This document shows positions 48,852-57,865 of a stretch of DNA of 64,000 nt, piece by piece. This stretch comes from E44-bin32 sp034430595. GTDB lineage: Bacteria > Chloroflexota > Anaerolineae > Anaerolineales > E44-bin32. The stretch is taken from assembly GCA_034430595.1 (NCBI GenBank), contig DAOUEL010000064.1:1-64000 (forward strand). The letters run 5' to 3'. Under the pieces are notes generated by a model. It worked only from the letters and a program-made list of their open reading frames with translations, did no database searches and had not been told where the DNA came from. The translations under genes were made by a program, and so were the position numbers. Within the stretch, counting starts at the first letter, position 1. Each line of letters begins with the position of its first letter.

Positions 48852-51194
48852 CTATGCCACTTCCCCTTCCGGCTGCTCAAGTTTCGATAAATCGTATTTC
48901 GTCTCACATTTCGTGCAGACGGCATGCTGCCGGTTCTCGGCGACCAAGAGGCCACCGCAGTTCGGGCAGGCTGGTTTCAAAGGACGCTTCCACGACGTGA
49001 ACTCACATTGTGGGTAGTTCGCACAACCATAGAAAACTCTGCCGCGCTTTGTTCGACGCTCAACCAGCTCACCACCATCTAACGGGCAGTTCACGCCGAT
49101 TTTTTCGAGCCAGGGTTCTGTATACCGGCAGTTGGGAAAATCAGAACAGCCAATGAACTTTCCATAGCGTCCGTGTCGCACCATGAGGGGGTGGCCGGAT
49201 TCCGGACAGAGCCGGTCGAGCAACTCGGGCTCTACCTTCATCTCAGGCATCGCTTCCTGCGCTTCAGCTAGTTCTTTTTCGAATGGTCCGTAAAAATCAC
49301 GGACAATTTCGACCCAATCCTTTGTCCCTGAAGCGACGTCATCGAGCTCAGATTCCATCGAAGCGGTAAAGTTTACATCGACGATGTCAGGGAAGTGGTT
49401 GACCAGCAAGTCGTTTACCGTTTCTCCAATTTCCGTTGGAACCAGGCGGCGCTGCTCACGTACGACATAACCTCGCTGGCGTAATGTCGATATGATCGGG
49501 GCATAGGTTGATGGCCGGCCAATCCCGTATTCCTCTAATTGACGAATGAGGGTCGCGTCGGAAAACCTCGGCGGAGGCTGTGTGAAATGCTGTTCAGGGT
49601 AAATCTCGACCAGTTCAACCGCATCGCCGACGGTCAGACCGGGGAGCTGGTTCATCGTTGAACTGTGCCCCTCCTCGCTTGTGCCATTTGCCTTTCCATT
49701 GTTTTCCTGGACAGTGTAGACTTCGAGAAATCCTGAGAACCTCAGTGCTGAAGCCGAAACCCGGAAGAGATAGTGCTTATCGCCATCGGTTCCGACTACC
49801 TCCATGCGCAGTGTGTCGTAAAGAGCTGGCTGCATCTGGGAGGCAATGAACCGTCGCCAGATGAGATCGTATAGCTTGAATTGATCGCGGCTGAGATGGG
49901 ATTTAAGCATCTCCGGCGTCCGGTTGGCGGAAGTTGGCCGAATCGCTTCATGTGCTTCCTGTGCCCCACGGGTCTTGCTTAAATAGCGTGTAGGGGAATC
50001 CGGTAAATACTCAGCTCCGTAACGTCGGCCAATCAGGTCGCGCACTTCCTGCAGCGCCCCTTCAGAGACCTGGACCGAGTCAGTACGCATATAGGTAATC
50101 AGACCCACCGCCTCATCGCCCGGTAGATCTATGCCCTCGTAGAGCTGCTGAGCCAGGGCCATCGTCCGGCGTGCTGTAAAACCGAAGGCGGACGAGGCGG
50201 CCTGCTGCATTGTGCTTGTGGTGAATGGAGCGTAAGGTTTTCGGCTGCGAGTTCCCCGCTTGACTTCGGATACCTGGTAATCTGCCTTTCTCAAATCGCT
50301 TTCTAACAAGTCAACGTCTGTCTCCGAATTTAGAACTGGTTTTTCGCCGTCGATATTCATCAATAGAGCCCGAAATGATGGCGGTTTGGCCGGATGGAAG
50401 AATTCACCGTCGATTGACCAGTATTCCCGAGGTTCAAATTCACGAACTTCACGCTCGCGATCGACGACTATACGCAAGGCAACGGATTGAACCCGGCCGG
50501 CCGAAAGGCGACCACGCACCTTCTCCCAGAGCAGCGGGCTTAAGTTGTAGCCAACCAGACGGTCCAAAATCCGGCGCGCCTGCTGTGCATCGACCAGGTT
50601 CTGGTCAATCCCGCGCGGGTGTTCGAAGGCCGCCTCCACCGCTGGAGCGGTGATTTCGTGAAACACCACCCGCCGAGCTAGCTCGGGGTCGATCTCGGCT
50701 GCCTCCAGCAGGTGCCAGGCGATCGCCTCCCCTTCCCGGTCAGGATCGGTGGCCAGGTAGACTTCAGCCGCTTTGGCAGCGTCGGCTTTCAAGCTCTTGA
50801 CCACCTCGCGCTTCTCATTTGGCACCCGATATTTTGGCACGAAGTTGTTCTCAACGTCGACAGACAGCTGCGAACGAAGCAGATCCCGTACGTGTCCCAG
50901 AGAGGCCTTGACGGTGTAGCCCTTGCCGAGAATTCGTCCAACCGTGCGCGCTTTCGCCGGTGACTCGACAATCACCAATCGTCCCTGGCGGGGTTTCTCC
51001 TTCGCTTTTCGCGCAGTTCGTTTTATTTCCGGAGGTTCAAGGCCCGCATGCGCAGGCGTACGGCCCATTCGATATAGCCCAGTCCCGCAAACAGGACAGA
51101 CACCCTTTGTTGCAGGCGTACCATTTGATGTGAATGTTGGTGCCGGTTCAGAAATCTCTCTTTTTTGCTTGCATTTGACACAATATGCTTCCAC
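48852..51194 (-). CDS. topA: DNA topoisomerase I with N-terminal DUF5679-like zinc ribbon
   Basis: Type IA topoisomerase relaxing negative supercoils. Residues 1-45 form a zinc ribbon (AYCVKCKQKREI ... GVCPVCGTGLYRMG) of the DUF5679 kind, not part of ordinary TopA. The Toprim domain follows (RLVIVESPAKARTVGRILG; TDPDREGEAIAWHLLEA), then the active-site tyrosine in GLITYMRTDSVQ, and PSTYAPIISTL. Three C-terminal Cys4 zinc fingers follow. GTG 51194 is preferred since GGGAGAA is just upstream and it avoids a 44-base overlap with manC. 780 aa. Third gene of dprA-manC-topA. Confidence 0.94.
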   Translation of the reverse strand: MEAYCVKCKQKREISEPAPTFTSNGTPATKGVCPVCGTGLYRMGRTPAHAGLEPPEIKRTARKAKEKPRQGRLVIVESPAKARTVGRILGKGYTVKASLGHVRDLLRSQLSVDVENNFVPKYRVPNEKREVVKSLKADAAKAAEVYLATDPDREGEAIAWHLLEAAEIDPELARRVVFHEITAPAVEAAFEHPRGIDQNLVDAQQARRILDRLVGYNLSPLLWEKVRGRLSAGRVQSVALRIVVDREREVREFEPREYWSIDGEFFHPAKPPSFRALLMNIDGEKPVLNSETDVDLLESDLRKADYQVSEVKRGTRSRKPYAPFTTSTMQQAASSAFGFTARRTMALAQQLYEGIDLPGDEAVGLITYMRTDSVQVSEGALQEVRDLIGRRYGAEYLPDSPTRYLSKTRGAQEAHEAIRPTSANRTPEMLKSHLSRDQFKLYDLIWRRFIASQMQPALYDTLRMEVVGTDGDKHYLFRVSASALRFSGFLEVYTVQENNGKANGTSEEGHSSTMNQLPGLTVGDAVELVEIYPEQHFTQPPPRFSDATLIRQLEEYGIGRPSTYAPIISTLRQRGYVVREQRRLVPTEIGETVNDLLVNHFPDIVDVNFTASMESELDDVASGTKDWVEIVRDFYGPFEKELAEAQEAMPEMKVEPELLDRLCPESGHPLMVRHGRYGKFIGCSDFPNCRYTEPWLEKIGVNCPLDGGELVERRTKRGRVFYGCANYPQCEFTSWKRPLKPACPNCGGLLVAENRQHAVCTKCETKYDLSKLEQPEGEVA

Positions 51195-51204
51195 AAAGTT
51201 CTCC

Positions 51205-52311
51205 CTACAGATATCGATCCATGCCCCGTTTCGCGAGCTCATCGACAACCGCTTTTACATCGGCGGCATGGCTCCGATCACACACTAACAGAACATCGCC
51301 TGTATCAATTAGAATGACGTTATCAAGTCCTATCAGAACTATAAGTTTCTCGCTATCTAAATCTGCCGCGCTTAATATTAATGAGCCATTGCTCTCGCGC
51401 AGCAGCACATTTCCGCTCTGAACAACGTTCCCCTGCTCATCACCTTCGAGCAGCTGCAGCAGCCGGCTCCAATCTCCAACGTCATACCAGCCGAGATCCC
51501 GAGCGGGTATCACAAGAACGCTGCGCGCACCTTCCATGACTCCATAATCAATGGAAATCTTATCCAAACCCGGCCATACCCGCTCCACGACTTGTCTTTC
51601 AGCTTCAGTTCCCAGGGCGGGTTCGATCTCGCCCAGCGCTGCAGCAAGCTGAGGCATCTGACGCTTGATCTCATCCAACACGGCAGCCACCCTCCAAACG
51701 AACATGCCTGAGTTCCAAGCATACTCCCCACTGGCAAGATACTTCTGTGCCAGATCGAGCGAGGGCTTTTCCACAAATTCAGCCACCCGGAATGCCTGCA
51801 TCCCGGCAAATACACCCGCAGGTGCCCCGAGATGAATATATCCATAGGTTGGATCGGGACCCTCCGGTTCGATGCCGAGCGTAACCAGGCCGCCTTGATG
51901 TGAAGCCTTATACGCAGCTGCCAGCAATCCAAGAAAACGATCATGATTCCGAATGACGTGATCCGCAGTCAAACAAGCCATGATTGCATCTTCATCCCGC
52001 TGATGGAGTTTTAATGCCGCAAGACCGATCGCCGCAGCATTTCCACGGGGCGCTGGTTCAATGTAGTAATTTTCCGCTGGCAATGCCGGAGTTTCCTGCT
52101 GCAAACCCGGAACCAGCTCGGCGATGGTGAGAACAAGGATGTTCTCAGCCGGGATCAAAGGCTCTATCCGCTCAACAGCCATGCGGTATAAGGTGCGCTT
52201 CTCAACGAGTTCGAGAAGCTGCTTTGGCCGATTATGCCTTGATAACGGCCAGAGCCGGGTTCCACCGCCCCCGGCCATGATTGCAGCGTAATAATGTTCT
52301 CTATCAGCCAT
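51205..52311 (-). CDS. manC: Mannose-1-phosphate guanylyltransferase
   Basis: Makes GDP-mannose from mannose 1-phosphate and GTP. AAIMAGGGGTRLWPLSRHNRPKQ-type pyrophosphorylase loop at residues 10-25, LTADHVIRN, VEKPSLDLA, and NSGMFVWR. 368 aa, without the C-terminal isomerase domain of longer bifunctional forms. ATG 52311 overlaps the dprA stop, so it is translationally coupled. Product could feed the glycosyltransferase at 6961 or glycan synthesis. Confidence 0.93.
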   Translation of the reverse strand: MADREHYYAAIMAGGGGTRLWPLSRHNRPKQLLELVEKRTLYRMAVERIEPLIPAENILVLTIAELVPGLQQETPALPAENYYIEPAPRGNAAAIGLAALKLHQRDEDAIMACLTADHVIRNHDRFLGLLAAAYKASHQGGLVTLGIEPEGPDPTYGYIHLGAPAGVFAGMQAFRVAEFVEKPSLDLAQKYLASGEYAWNSGMFVWRVAAVLDEIKRQMPQLAAALGEIEPALGTEAERQVVERVWPGLDKISIDYGVMEGARSVLVIPARDLGWYDVGDWSRLLQLLEGDEQGNVVQSGNVLLRESNGSLILSAADLDSEKLIVLIGLDNVILIDTGDVLLVCDRSHAADVKAVVDELAKRGMDRYL

Positions 52312-53423
52312 CAATTAACCCTGTACCTCACCTGCGGCTCAGCGATACGGACGAAATGCATCCCCCCGGTCCGGCGTACTCGTCCTTTCAACTCCAGCAT
52401 GGTCAGCACGGCGTTAACCTTCTGTGCATGCAGGCCAGAACGCGCCCCAATTTCATCAACATGAAGCGGGTCCTTGCCAAGCTGTTCAAGCACGGCTCGC
52501 TCGTCAGTGTCCTGAGGCAGCACCTGGTCAAAAGAGAGCTGCTCGATTACCAAGCCCAGGTTCAACGTCTCGAGAATCTCTTCCGGCCTCAAGAGCGGAT
52601 AAGCTCCAGCCTGGATCAGCCGGTTCGTTCCTTTGCTCGCGGGCCGGTAAATCGTTCCCGGTACTGCAAACACATCCCGCCCTTGATCGGCAGCGAAATC
52701 GGCAGTAATCAGCGCCCCACTCCGCTCACCGGCCTCGATCACAACAACTCCTAACGATATCCCGCTGATAATCCTATTACGGGCTGGAAAGTTGCGCCCT
52801 TCCGGGCTAGTGCCCAATGGATACTCCGACAGTATGCATCCCGATTCTGCTATTCGCTCCGCAAGATGCTCGTGCTCCGGTGGATAGATCCTGTCCAGAC
52901 CTGATCCAAGAACTGCAATCGTTCGGCCACCTGCGTCAAGCGCTGCCAGGTGTGCGGCTCCATCAATCCCACGCGCCAGGCCAGATACGATGGTTACTCC
53001 GACCGACGCAAGGTATTGGGCAATCTCCTGCACCACGGCCAGCCCGTATTCTGTTGGACGCCGTGTCCCGACCAGCGCAACCGCGAGTTGATCGGCCGGG
53101 TCAAACTCGCCCCAAAGAAAAAGCAGTATCGGCGGGCTCGCTACTTGTTTCAAGCGCTCCGGGTATTCCGGATCACTCAGCTTGACGACATGGTACCCGG
53201 AAGACCTGATTTGTTCGAGCGCAGCATCCAGATCCAGCGTATTACGCATTTGCTCCACGGACTCTGCCAGCTCGAGGTTCAAACCTGCCCTTCGCAGTTG
53301 AGCTGGCGTGGCATTCCAGGCTTTCTCGAGATCGCCGAATGCATCTAATAAGTTGCGCAGCCTGACTGCACCGATTCCCTGTATGCGATGGAACCCCACC
53401 CAGTATCGAAGGTCGTCCTGCAT
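52311..53423 (-). CDS. dprA: DNA-processing protein DprA
   Basis: Loads RecA on incoming ssDNA during natural transformation. N-terminal helix-hairpin-helix part (HRIQGIGAVRLRNLLDAF), then the Rossmann-like domain with VGTRRPTEYG, SGLARGIDGAAHLAAL, LGSGLDRIYPPEH and NRIISGISLGVVVIEAG. A C-terminal winged helix lies at about 310-370. ATG 53423 is preceded by GGAGGGGGAT; the longer frame from 53477 overlaps the promoter. 370 aa. The dprA-topA order is common in bacteria; here manC is inserted. Confidence 0.94.
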   Translation of the reverse strand: MQDDLRYWVGFHRIQGIGAVRLRNLLDAFGDLEKAWNATPAQLRRAGLNLELAESVEQMRNTLDLDAALEQIRSSGYHVVKLSDPEYPERLKQVASPPILLFLWGEFDPADQLAVALVGTRRPTEYGLAVVQEIAQYLASVGVTIVSGLARGIDGAAHLAALDAGGRTIAVLGSGLDRIYPPEHEHLAERIAESGCILSEYPLGTSPEGRNFPARNRIISGISLGVVVIEAGERSGALITADFAADQGRDVFAVPGTIYRPASKGTNRLIQAGAYPLLRPEEILETLNLGLVIEQLSFDQVLPQDTDERAVLEQLGKDPLHVDEIGARSGLHAQKVNAVLTMLELKGRVRRTGGMHFVRIAEPQVRYRVN

Positions 53424-53467
53424 ATCCCCCTCCTGTTCACCCAGCTCCGTCGGGTGGAAGCCGGCTG

Positions 53468-53497
53468 AGAATACCATAGCGTTTTTACGGGTGTCAA
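53468..53497 (-). promoter_or_regulatory. Promoter of dprA-manC-topA operon
   Basis: Minus strand: TTGACA (53497-53492), 18-base spacer, TATTCT (53473-53468), with a leader of about 40 bases holding GGAGGGGG. Confidence 0.7.
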
Positions 53498-53513
53498 GCG
53501 CTTTCCTTCTGAT

Positions 53514-53552
53514 CTGGAAAGCTGGAAAGCATCGGATGAATAATGGTACAAT
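53514..53552 (+). promoter_or_regulatory. Possible promoter of ABC exporter operon with tandem repeat
   Basis: Tandem CTGGAAAG (53514-53521, 53522-53529) lies where a -35 would be; TACAAT is at 53547-53552, 17 bases on. No consensus -35. About 130 bases of leader follow before ATG 53682, in which I see nothing else. Confidence 0.35.
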
Positions 53553-53681
53553 TCGGCCTCACCGGTTTCCGTACATGCTTTTCGTGCACGATTTGACGGC
53601 TAACCCAATCTGTCGGGAGCTCTACTTTGCTGCAGTCTGCCGACCGTGTCTCAATCATCTCCAAAGAGATGAATATGCGTT

Positions 53682-55481
53682 ATGAAACCCAACGAACTGA
53701 ACGATATTCTCGTCCCAAATCGACTGCGTGGACTGTGGCGGCTGATGCGTGGCTACAGGCTTGTGTACCTGGGTGCCAGCTTCGGGCTCGGCATCAGCGC
53801 GCTTTCACGAACCGGCACTTACCTGCTCCTGCAGCGTTTAATTGACGACGTCCTCCCCAATCAGCCTACCTCAAAAATCCTCATTCTGTATGGCCTTTCG
53901 TTCATCGCACTTGCTGTCGTAACCGGCGGATTCACATTTATGAGCGGCAGCCTGGCCGCCAGGACGGCGGAAGGCTTGGCGCGCCGGCTGCGGAATAACC
54001 TCTTCGATCACATCCAGCACCTGCCTTTCCAGTACCATGACGCCACCCCAACCGGAGAGCTGATTGAGCGCTGCACCTCGGACGTCGATGCGCTGCGTAC
54101 ATTTTTTGCAGATCAGGTTATCAACGCGGGGCAAATCGTCGTTCTATTTGCAGTCAATATCAGTGCAATCATCAGCATCAGTCCAGTTTTAGCACTGCGA
54201 TCGGTCCTGATTGTCCCGGTGCTGGTGGGCATCTCGTTTTTCTTCTTCCGCCGTATCTCCGATGTCTACGAAGCCTATCAGGAACAGGAAGCAATACTTT
54301 CAACGACACTGCAGGAAAACCTCTCTGGAGTACGGGTGGTCAAAGCTTTCGCTCGCCAGGATTATGAAATTGATAAGTTCGAACGAGAAAATTGGGAGAA
54401 GTTCCTGCGGGGCCGTAAATTAATCCTGATGCATGCACTCTTCTGGCCATCCTCGGATTTGCTTTCAAGCTTCCAGATGATCATCGGCCTGGGCATGGCT
54501 GCCTTGATGACGATCAATACCGAACTTACGCTCGGCTCGTATGTGGCTTATGCCGGTATGATCCTATGGATCATCTGGCCGATGCGAAATTTAGGTCGGC
54601 TCATCGTTCAGATGTCAAGCGGCATCGTCTCGTTCGGACGCGTGAAGGACGTGATCAAGGCCGAACGGGAAGAGATGAGCGTGGGGATCGAGCCAGCGCT
54701 GAACAATCTGCGTGGCGCAATTCGTTTCGAAAACGTGGGCTTTGCGTATGGTGACGGCGCCGAAATCCTGCATGAAATCGATCTCGTCTGTGAGCCTGGC
54801 CAATCAATTGCCCTTCTCGGTACAACCGGATCAGGAAAAACCTCCCTGGTTAATCTCCTGCCGCGATTCTACGATTACACCTCCGGCAGCTTGACGCTGG
54901 ACGGCGTCGAGCTGAAGGAATACTCCAAGCGTTTCCTGCGCCGCAGCATCGGCATCGTTGAGCAGGAACCTTTCCTGTTCTCACGCACGATTCGAGAAAA
55001 CATCACACTCGGCGTCGGGCGAGATGTAAGCGATGAAGAAGTAATCGAAGCTGCACAGGCAGCCGCGATCCACGAAACGATTCTCTCTTTTCCCCAGGCT
55101 TACGACACGCTCGTTGGAGAGCGCGGCGTGACGCTTTCTGGCGGCCAGAAACAACGCGTTGCGATTGCGCGAACGATTCTCAAGGATCCGCGCATATTGA
55201 TCCTGGATGACTCGACATCCTCCGTGGATACACTCACAGAATTCGAAATTCGTTCTGCCCTGGAACAATTGATGATCGGGCGGACTTCCTTCATCATCGC
55301 GCATCGAATTCAAAGCGTGATGAATGCGGATCAGATCGTTGTCATGGAGAGCGGAAGAATTGTCCAGCGTGGTTCCCACTCTGATTTGATCCGGCAGGAA
55401 GGCATCTACCGCGAGATCCACGCGATGCAGACTTTCATCGAAACAGCTCTGGAAGAGGAACTTACCGATGCCCGCCGCTGA
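53682..55481 (+). CDS. ABC exporter half-transporter with degenerate catalytic site
   Basis: 599 aa: six membrane helices (about 20-310) and one nucleotide-binding domain. Walker A LGTTGSGKTSL, signature LSGGQKQRVAIAR, Walker B ILILDDSTSSVD, and switch His in FIIAHRIQS. The catalytic Glu after Walker B is Asp, so its own ATP site is degenerate. This is the TM287/BmrC-like half of a heterodimeric exporter whose partner follows with a 14-base overlap. No clear ribosome site before ATG. Substrate may be a drug, lipid or peptide. Confidence 0.93.
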   Translation: MKPNELNDILVPNRLRGLWRLMRGYRLVYLGASFGLGISALSRTGTYLLLQRLIDDVLPNQPTSKILILYGLSFIALAVVTGGFTFMSGSLAARTAEGLARRLRNNLFDHIQHLPFQYHDATPTGELIERCTSDVDALRTFFADQVINAGQIVVLFAVNISAIISISPVLALRSVLIVPVLVGISFFFFRRISDVYEAYQEQEAILSTTLQENLSGVRVVKAFARQDYEIDKFERENWEKFLRGRKLILMHALFWPSSDLLSSFQMIIGLGMAALMTINTELTLGSYVAYAGMILWIIWPMRNLGRLIVQMSSGIVSFGRVKDVIKAEREEMSVGIEPALNNLRGAIRFENVGFAYGDGAEILHEIDLVCEPGQSIALLGTTGSGKTSLVNLLPRFYDYTSGSLTLDGVELKEYSKRFLRRSIGIVEQEPFLFSRTIRENITLGVGRDVSDEEVIEAAQAAAIHETILSFPQAYDTLVGERGVTLSGGQKQRVAIARTILKDPRILILDDSTSSVDTLTEFEIRSALEQLMIGRTSFIIAHRIQSVMNADQIVVMESGRIVQRGSHSDLIRQEGIYREIHAMQTFIETALEEELTDARR

Positions 55482-57297
55482 GTTTAGAGAAGAGGAATTC
55501 GAGGCGCAGTTCAACGGCCGGACGATGCTGCGAATTCTCAGCCTGACCAAACCACACTGGCCAATGGTCGCGGGTTTCCTTCTTACCATTGCCCTGACTT
55601 CTGCCCTCGATGCCTACTTTATGTTCCTGGGCAAGCGCATTATCGACGAAGGGATCATTCCTGGTGACCGCCAGGCTTTGATGCACATCCTGCTTCAGTA
55701 TGGTCTCCTGGTCGTAGTCCAAATATTCAATGTCTTCACGTTTATCTCGCTAGCCGGCGTACTTGGTCAACGGGTCCAGTACGATCTGCGCAAATCTACC
55801 TTCAATCAATTACAAATGCTCTCACTCTCTTATTTCGACCGTACACCGGTTGGATGGATCATGTCACGTGTGACGTCCGACTCGGAGCGTATCGCGCAGC
55901 TCGTAACCTGGGGCTTGCTTGATGTTACCTGGGCGATCCTGAACATCAGCACCGCGATCTATTTCATGGTCATCATCAATTGGCGTCTGGCAATGATTGT
56001 GCTGCTGATGATCCCGCTGATGCTTGTGATTGCAACCGAGTTCAAGAAGCGGATCCTTGTCCAATTCCGCCTGGTGCGGAAGCTCAATTCAAAGATAACC
56101 GCTGCCTACAACGAACACATCGCCGGTGTGCGAGTGATTAAGGCGCTCAACCGGGAAGCCGAAAGCCTGGGCGAATTCAGCGAACTCACGGGCGACATGT
56201 ATCGGGCTGGTTATAAAGCGGCCTGGCTCTCAGCCTTATTCTTGCCAGCGGTTCAGATCATCAGCTCGTTCGCGGTCGGGGCGGTTGTCTGGTACGGCGG
56301 TCTGCAGACTCAAGTTGCTGGCATCACAATCGGTGGGATCCAGGCGTTCTTCACCTATATCACATTCATCATGTGGCCGATCCAGGACCTAGCCCGAGTC
56401 TACGCCGACCTACAGCACGCGATTGCATCCGCTGAACGCATCTTTTCACTGGTCGATTCCGAGCCCGAAGTAAAAAACTTCCCGCAAGCATACGACACTC
56501 CTTCTCTCGCGGGTGAAATCATCTTCGATCATGTCGGTTTCTACTACGAAGCCGATAAGCCGGTCCTGGACGATTTCAACCTCTCAATCCGGCAGGGCGA
56601 AACACTCGCGCTCGTCGGTCCAACCGGCGGCGGAAAGAGCACCATCGTCAACCTGGTATGTCGCTTCTACGAACCAACAACCGGCAAGATTACGATTGGC
56701 GGTGAAGACTATACCCGTTTCACGCTCGAATCGATTCAATCCCGGGTCGGGATGGTTCTACAAACTCCCCACCTCTTCTCCGGAAGCATTCTCGAGAACA
56801 TCCGCTACGGACGGCTTGACGCGAGCGATGCTGAAGTTCAGGCGGCGGCGCAAATCGCTGGGGCAGATTCCTTCATTCAAGAACTCGAGAAAGAATATCA
56901 AACCGAAGTCGGCGAAGGGGGCGTGCTGCTTTCGGTAGGCCAAAAACAGCTGATCAGCCTCGCACGGGCGGTTCTGGCCGACCCCGAGATCTTCATCATG
57001 GACGAAGCCACGAGCTCTGTGGATACCCTGACCGAGGCCATGATCCAGCGCGGCATGGAAGCGCTCACTTCAAACCGCACAAGTTTCATCATTGCCCACC
57101 GCCTGTCAACAATCAGGCGTGCTGATCGCATCCTGGTCATTGAAAGCGGCCGCATCATCGAAATGGGATCGCACAAAGAGCTGCTCAAAGCCCGTGGGAC
57201 TTATTACCGGCTTTATACCGAGCAATTCCGCCGTCAGCTCGAGCAGGAAATAGACCCATACCAGCGCTTGAGCTCGGCCTCCTCGTCAGCGGACTAG
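55468..57297 (+). CDS. ABC exporter half-transporter, partner subunit
   Basis: 609 aa with the same architecture as its neighbour. Walker A VGPTGGGKSTI, signature LSVGQKQLISLAR (Val for Gly), Walker B IFIMDEATSSVD with catalytic Glu, and switch HRLS. The altered signature pairs in the dimer with the degenerate Walker site of the first subunit, giving one active and one inactive ATP site, as in TM288/BmrD-type heterodimers. GGAAGAGGAA lies upstream of ATG 55468. Convergent with msrB. Confidence 0.93.
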   Translation: MPAAEFREEEFEAQFNGRTMLRILSLTKPHWPMVAGFLLTIALTSALDAYFMFLGKRIIDEGIIPGDRQALMHILLQYGLLVVVQIFNVFTFISLAGVLGQRVQYDLRKSTFNQLQMLSLSYFDRTPVGWIMSRVTSDSERIAQLVTWGLLDVTWAILNISTAIYFMVIINWRLAMIVLLMIPLMLVIATEFKKRILVQFRLVRKLNSKITAAYNEHIAGVRVIKALNREAESLGEFSELTGDMYRAGYKAAWLSALFLPAVQIISSFAVGAVVWYGGLQTQVAGITIGGIQAFFTYITFIMWPIQDLARVYADLQHAIASAERIFSLVDSEPEVKNFPQAYDTPSLAGEIIFDHVGFYYEADKPVLDDFNLSIRQGETLALVGPTGGGKSTIVNLVCRFYEPTTGKITIGGEDYTRFTLESIQSRVGMVLQTPHLFSGSILENIRYGRLDASDAEVQAAAQIAGADSFIQELEKEYQTEVGEGGVLLSVGQKQLISLARAVLADPEIFIMDEATSSVDTLTEAMIQRGMEALTSNRTSFIIAHRLSTIRRADRILVIESGRIIEMGSHKELLKARGTYYRLYTEQFRRQLEQEIDPYQRLSSASSSAD

Positions 57298-57351
57298 ATC
57301 AGAAACTATAAAAACCGCCTCACGGTATCAATCCCATTCGAAAGTGAAAAC

Positions 57352-57377
57352 AGGCTGACTCGGATCAGAGTCTGCCT
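57352..57377. terminator. Hairpin between ABC operon and msrB
   Basis: AGGCTGACTC and GAGTCTGCCT pair around a 6-base loop with one T-T mismatch. No T run follows; a weak terminator for either convergent unit is possible. Confidence 0.35.
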
Positions 57378-57412
57378 GTCGCACCGCATACACGGTTAAG
57401 GATTGCTCGAAG

Positions 57413-57808
57413 TCATTCCTTGGGTTCAAAATCGAGCGAAAGGGAGTTGATGCAGTAGCGCAGGCCTGTGGGTTGTGGTCCGTCCTCGAAAACATGTCCC
57501 AAATGGGCATCACACCGGTTGCAGAGGACCTCGACGCGGCGCATACCATGACTGCGATCGACTTCGGTGCGGATACTACCGGGCTCAATCGGCTCCCAAT
57601 AGCTGGGCCAGCCTGAACCGGAATCAAATTTTGTCTCCGAACTGAATAAGGGCTGGCCACAGCAGGCACACTCGTAAATCCCGTTGGCCTTATTCTGAAG
57701 GAGTGTCCCACTGAAAGGCGCTTCGGTCCCTTTCTGTCGCGCAACCCGGAAGACATCGGAGTCCAATTCCTCCCGCCACTCTGCATCTGATTTCTGAACC
57801 TTTTCCAT
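57413..57808 (-). CDS. msrB: Peptide-methionine (R)-S-oxide reductase
   Basis: Repairs methionine R-sulfoxide in proteins. Zinc ligands in CACC and CNRC, KFDSGSGWPSYWEPI, LGHVFEDGP, and the catalytic Cys in RYCINSLSL. The active residue is Cys, not selenocysteine, even though selB is present in the genome. ATG 57808 follows GGAGG by 5 bases; GTG 57820 lies before that site. 131 aa. Downstream of the aminopeptidase gene with a 57-base gap. Confidence 0.96.
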   Translation of the reverse strand: MEKVQKSDAEWREELDSDVFRVARQKGTEAPFSGTLLQNKANGIYECACCGQPLFSSETKFDSGSGWPSYWEPIEPGSIRTEVDRSHGMRRVEVLCNRCDAHLGHVFEDGPQPTGLRYCINSLSLDFEPKE

Positions 57809-57865
57809 ACCAACCTCCACGGTCCACGTTCACAAGATTCTACCGCGTGGTTACCTGCGTCGTAG

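Noticed and set aside
57413..57808. Selenoprotein form of MsrB, prompted by selB in the window
   Set aside because: The catalytic position is an ordinary Cys codon and the frame has no internal UGA.
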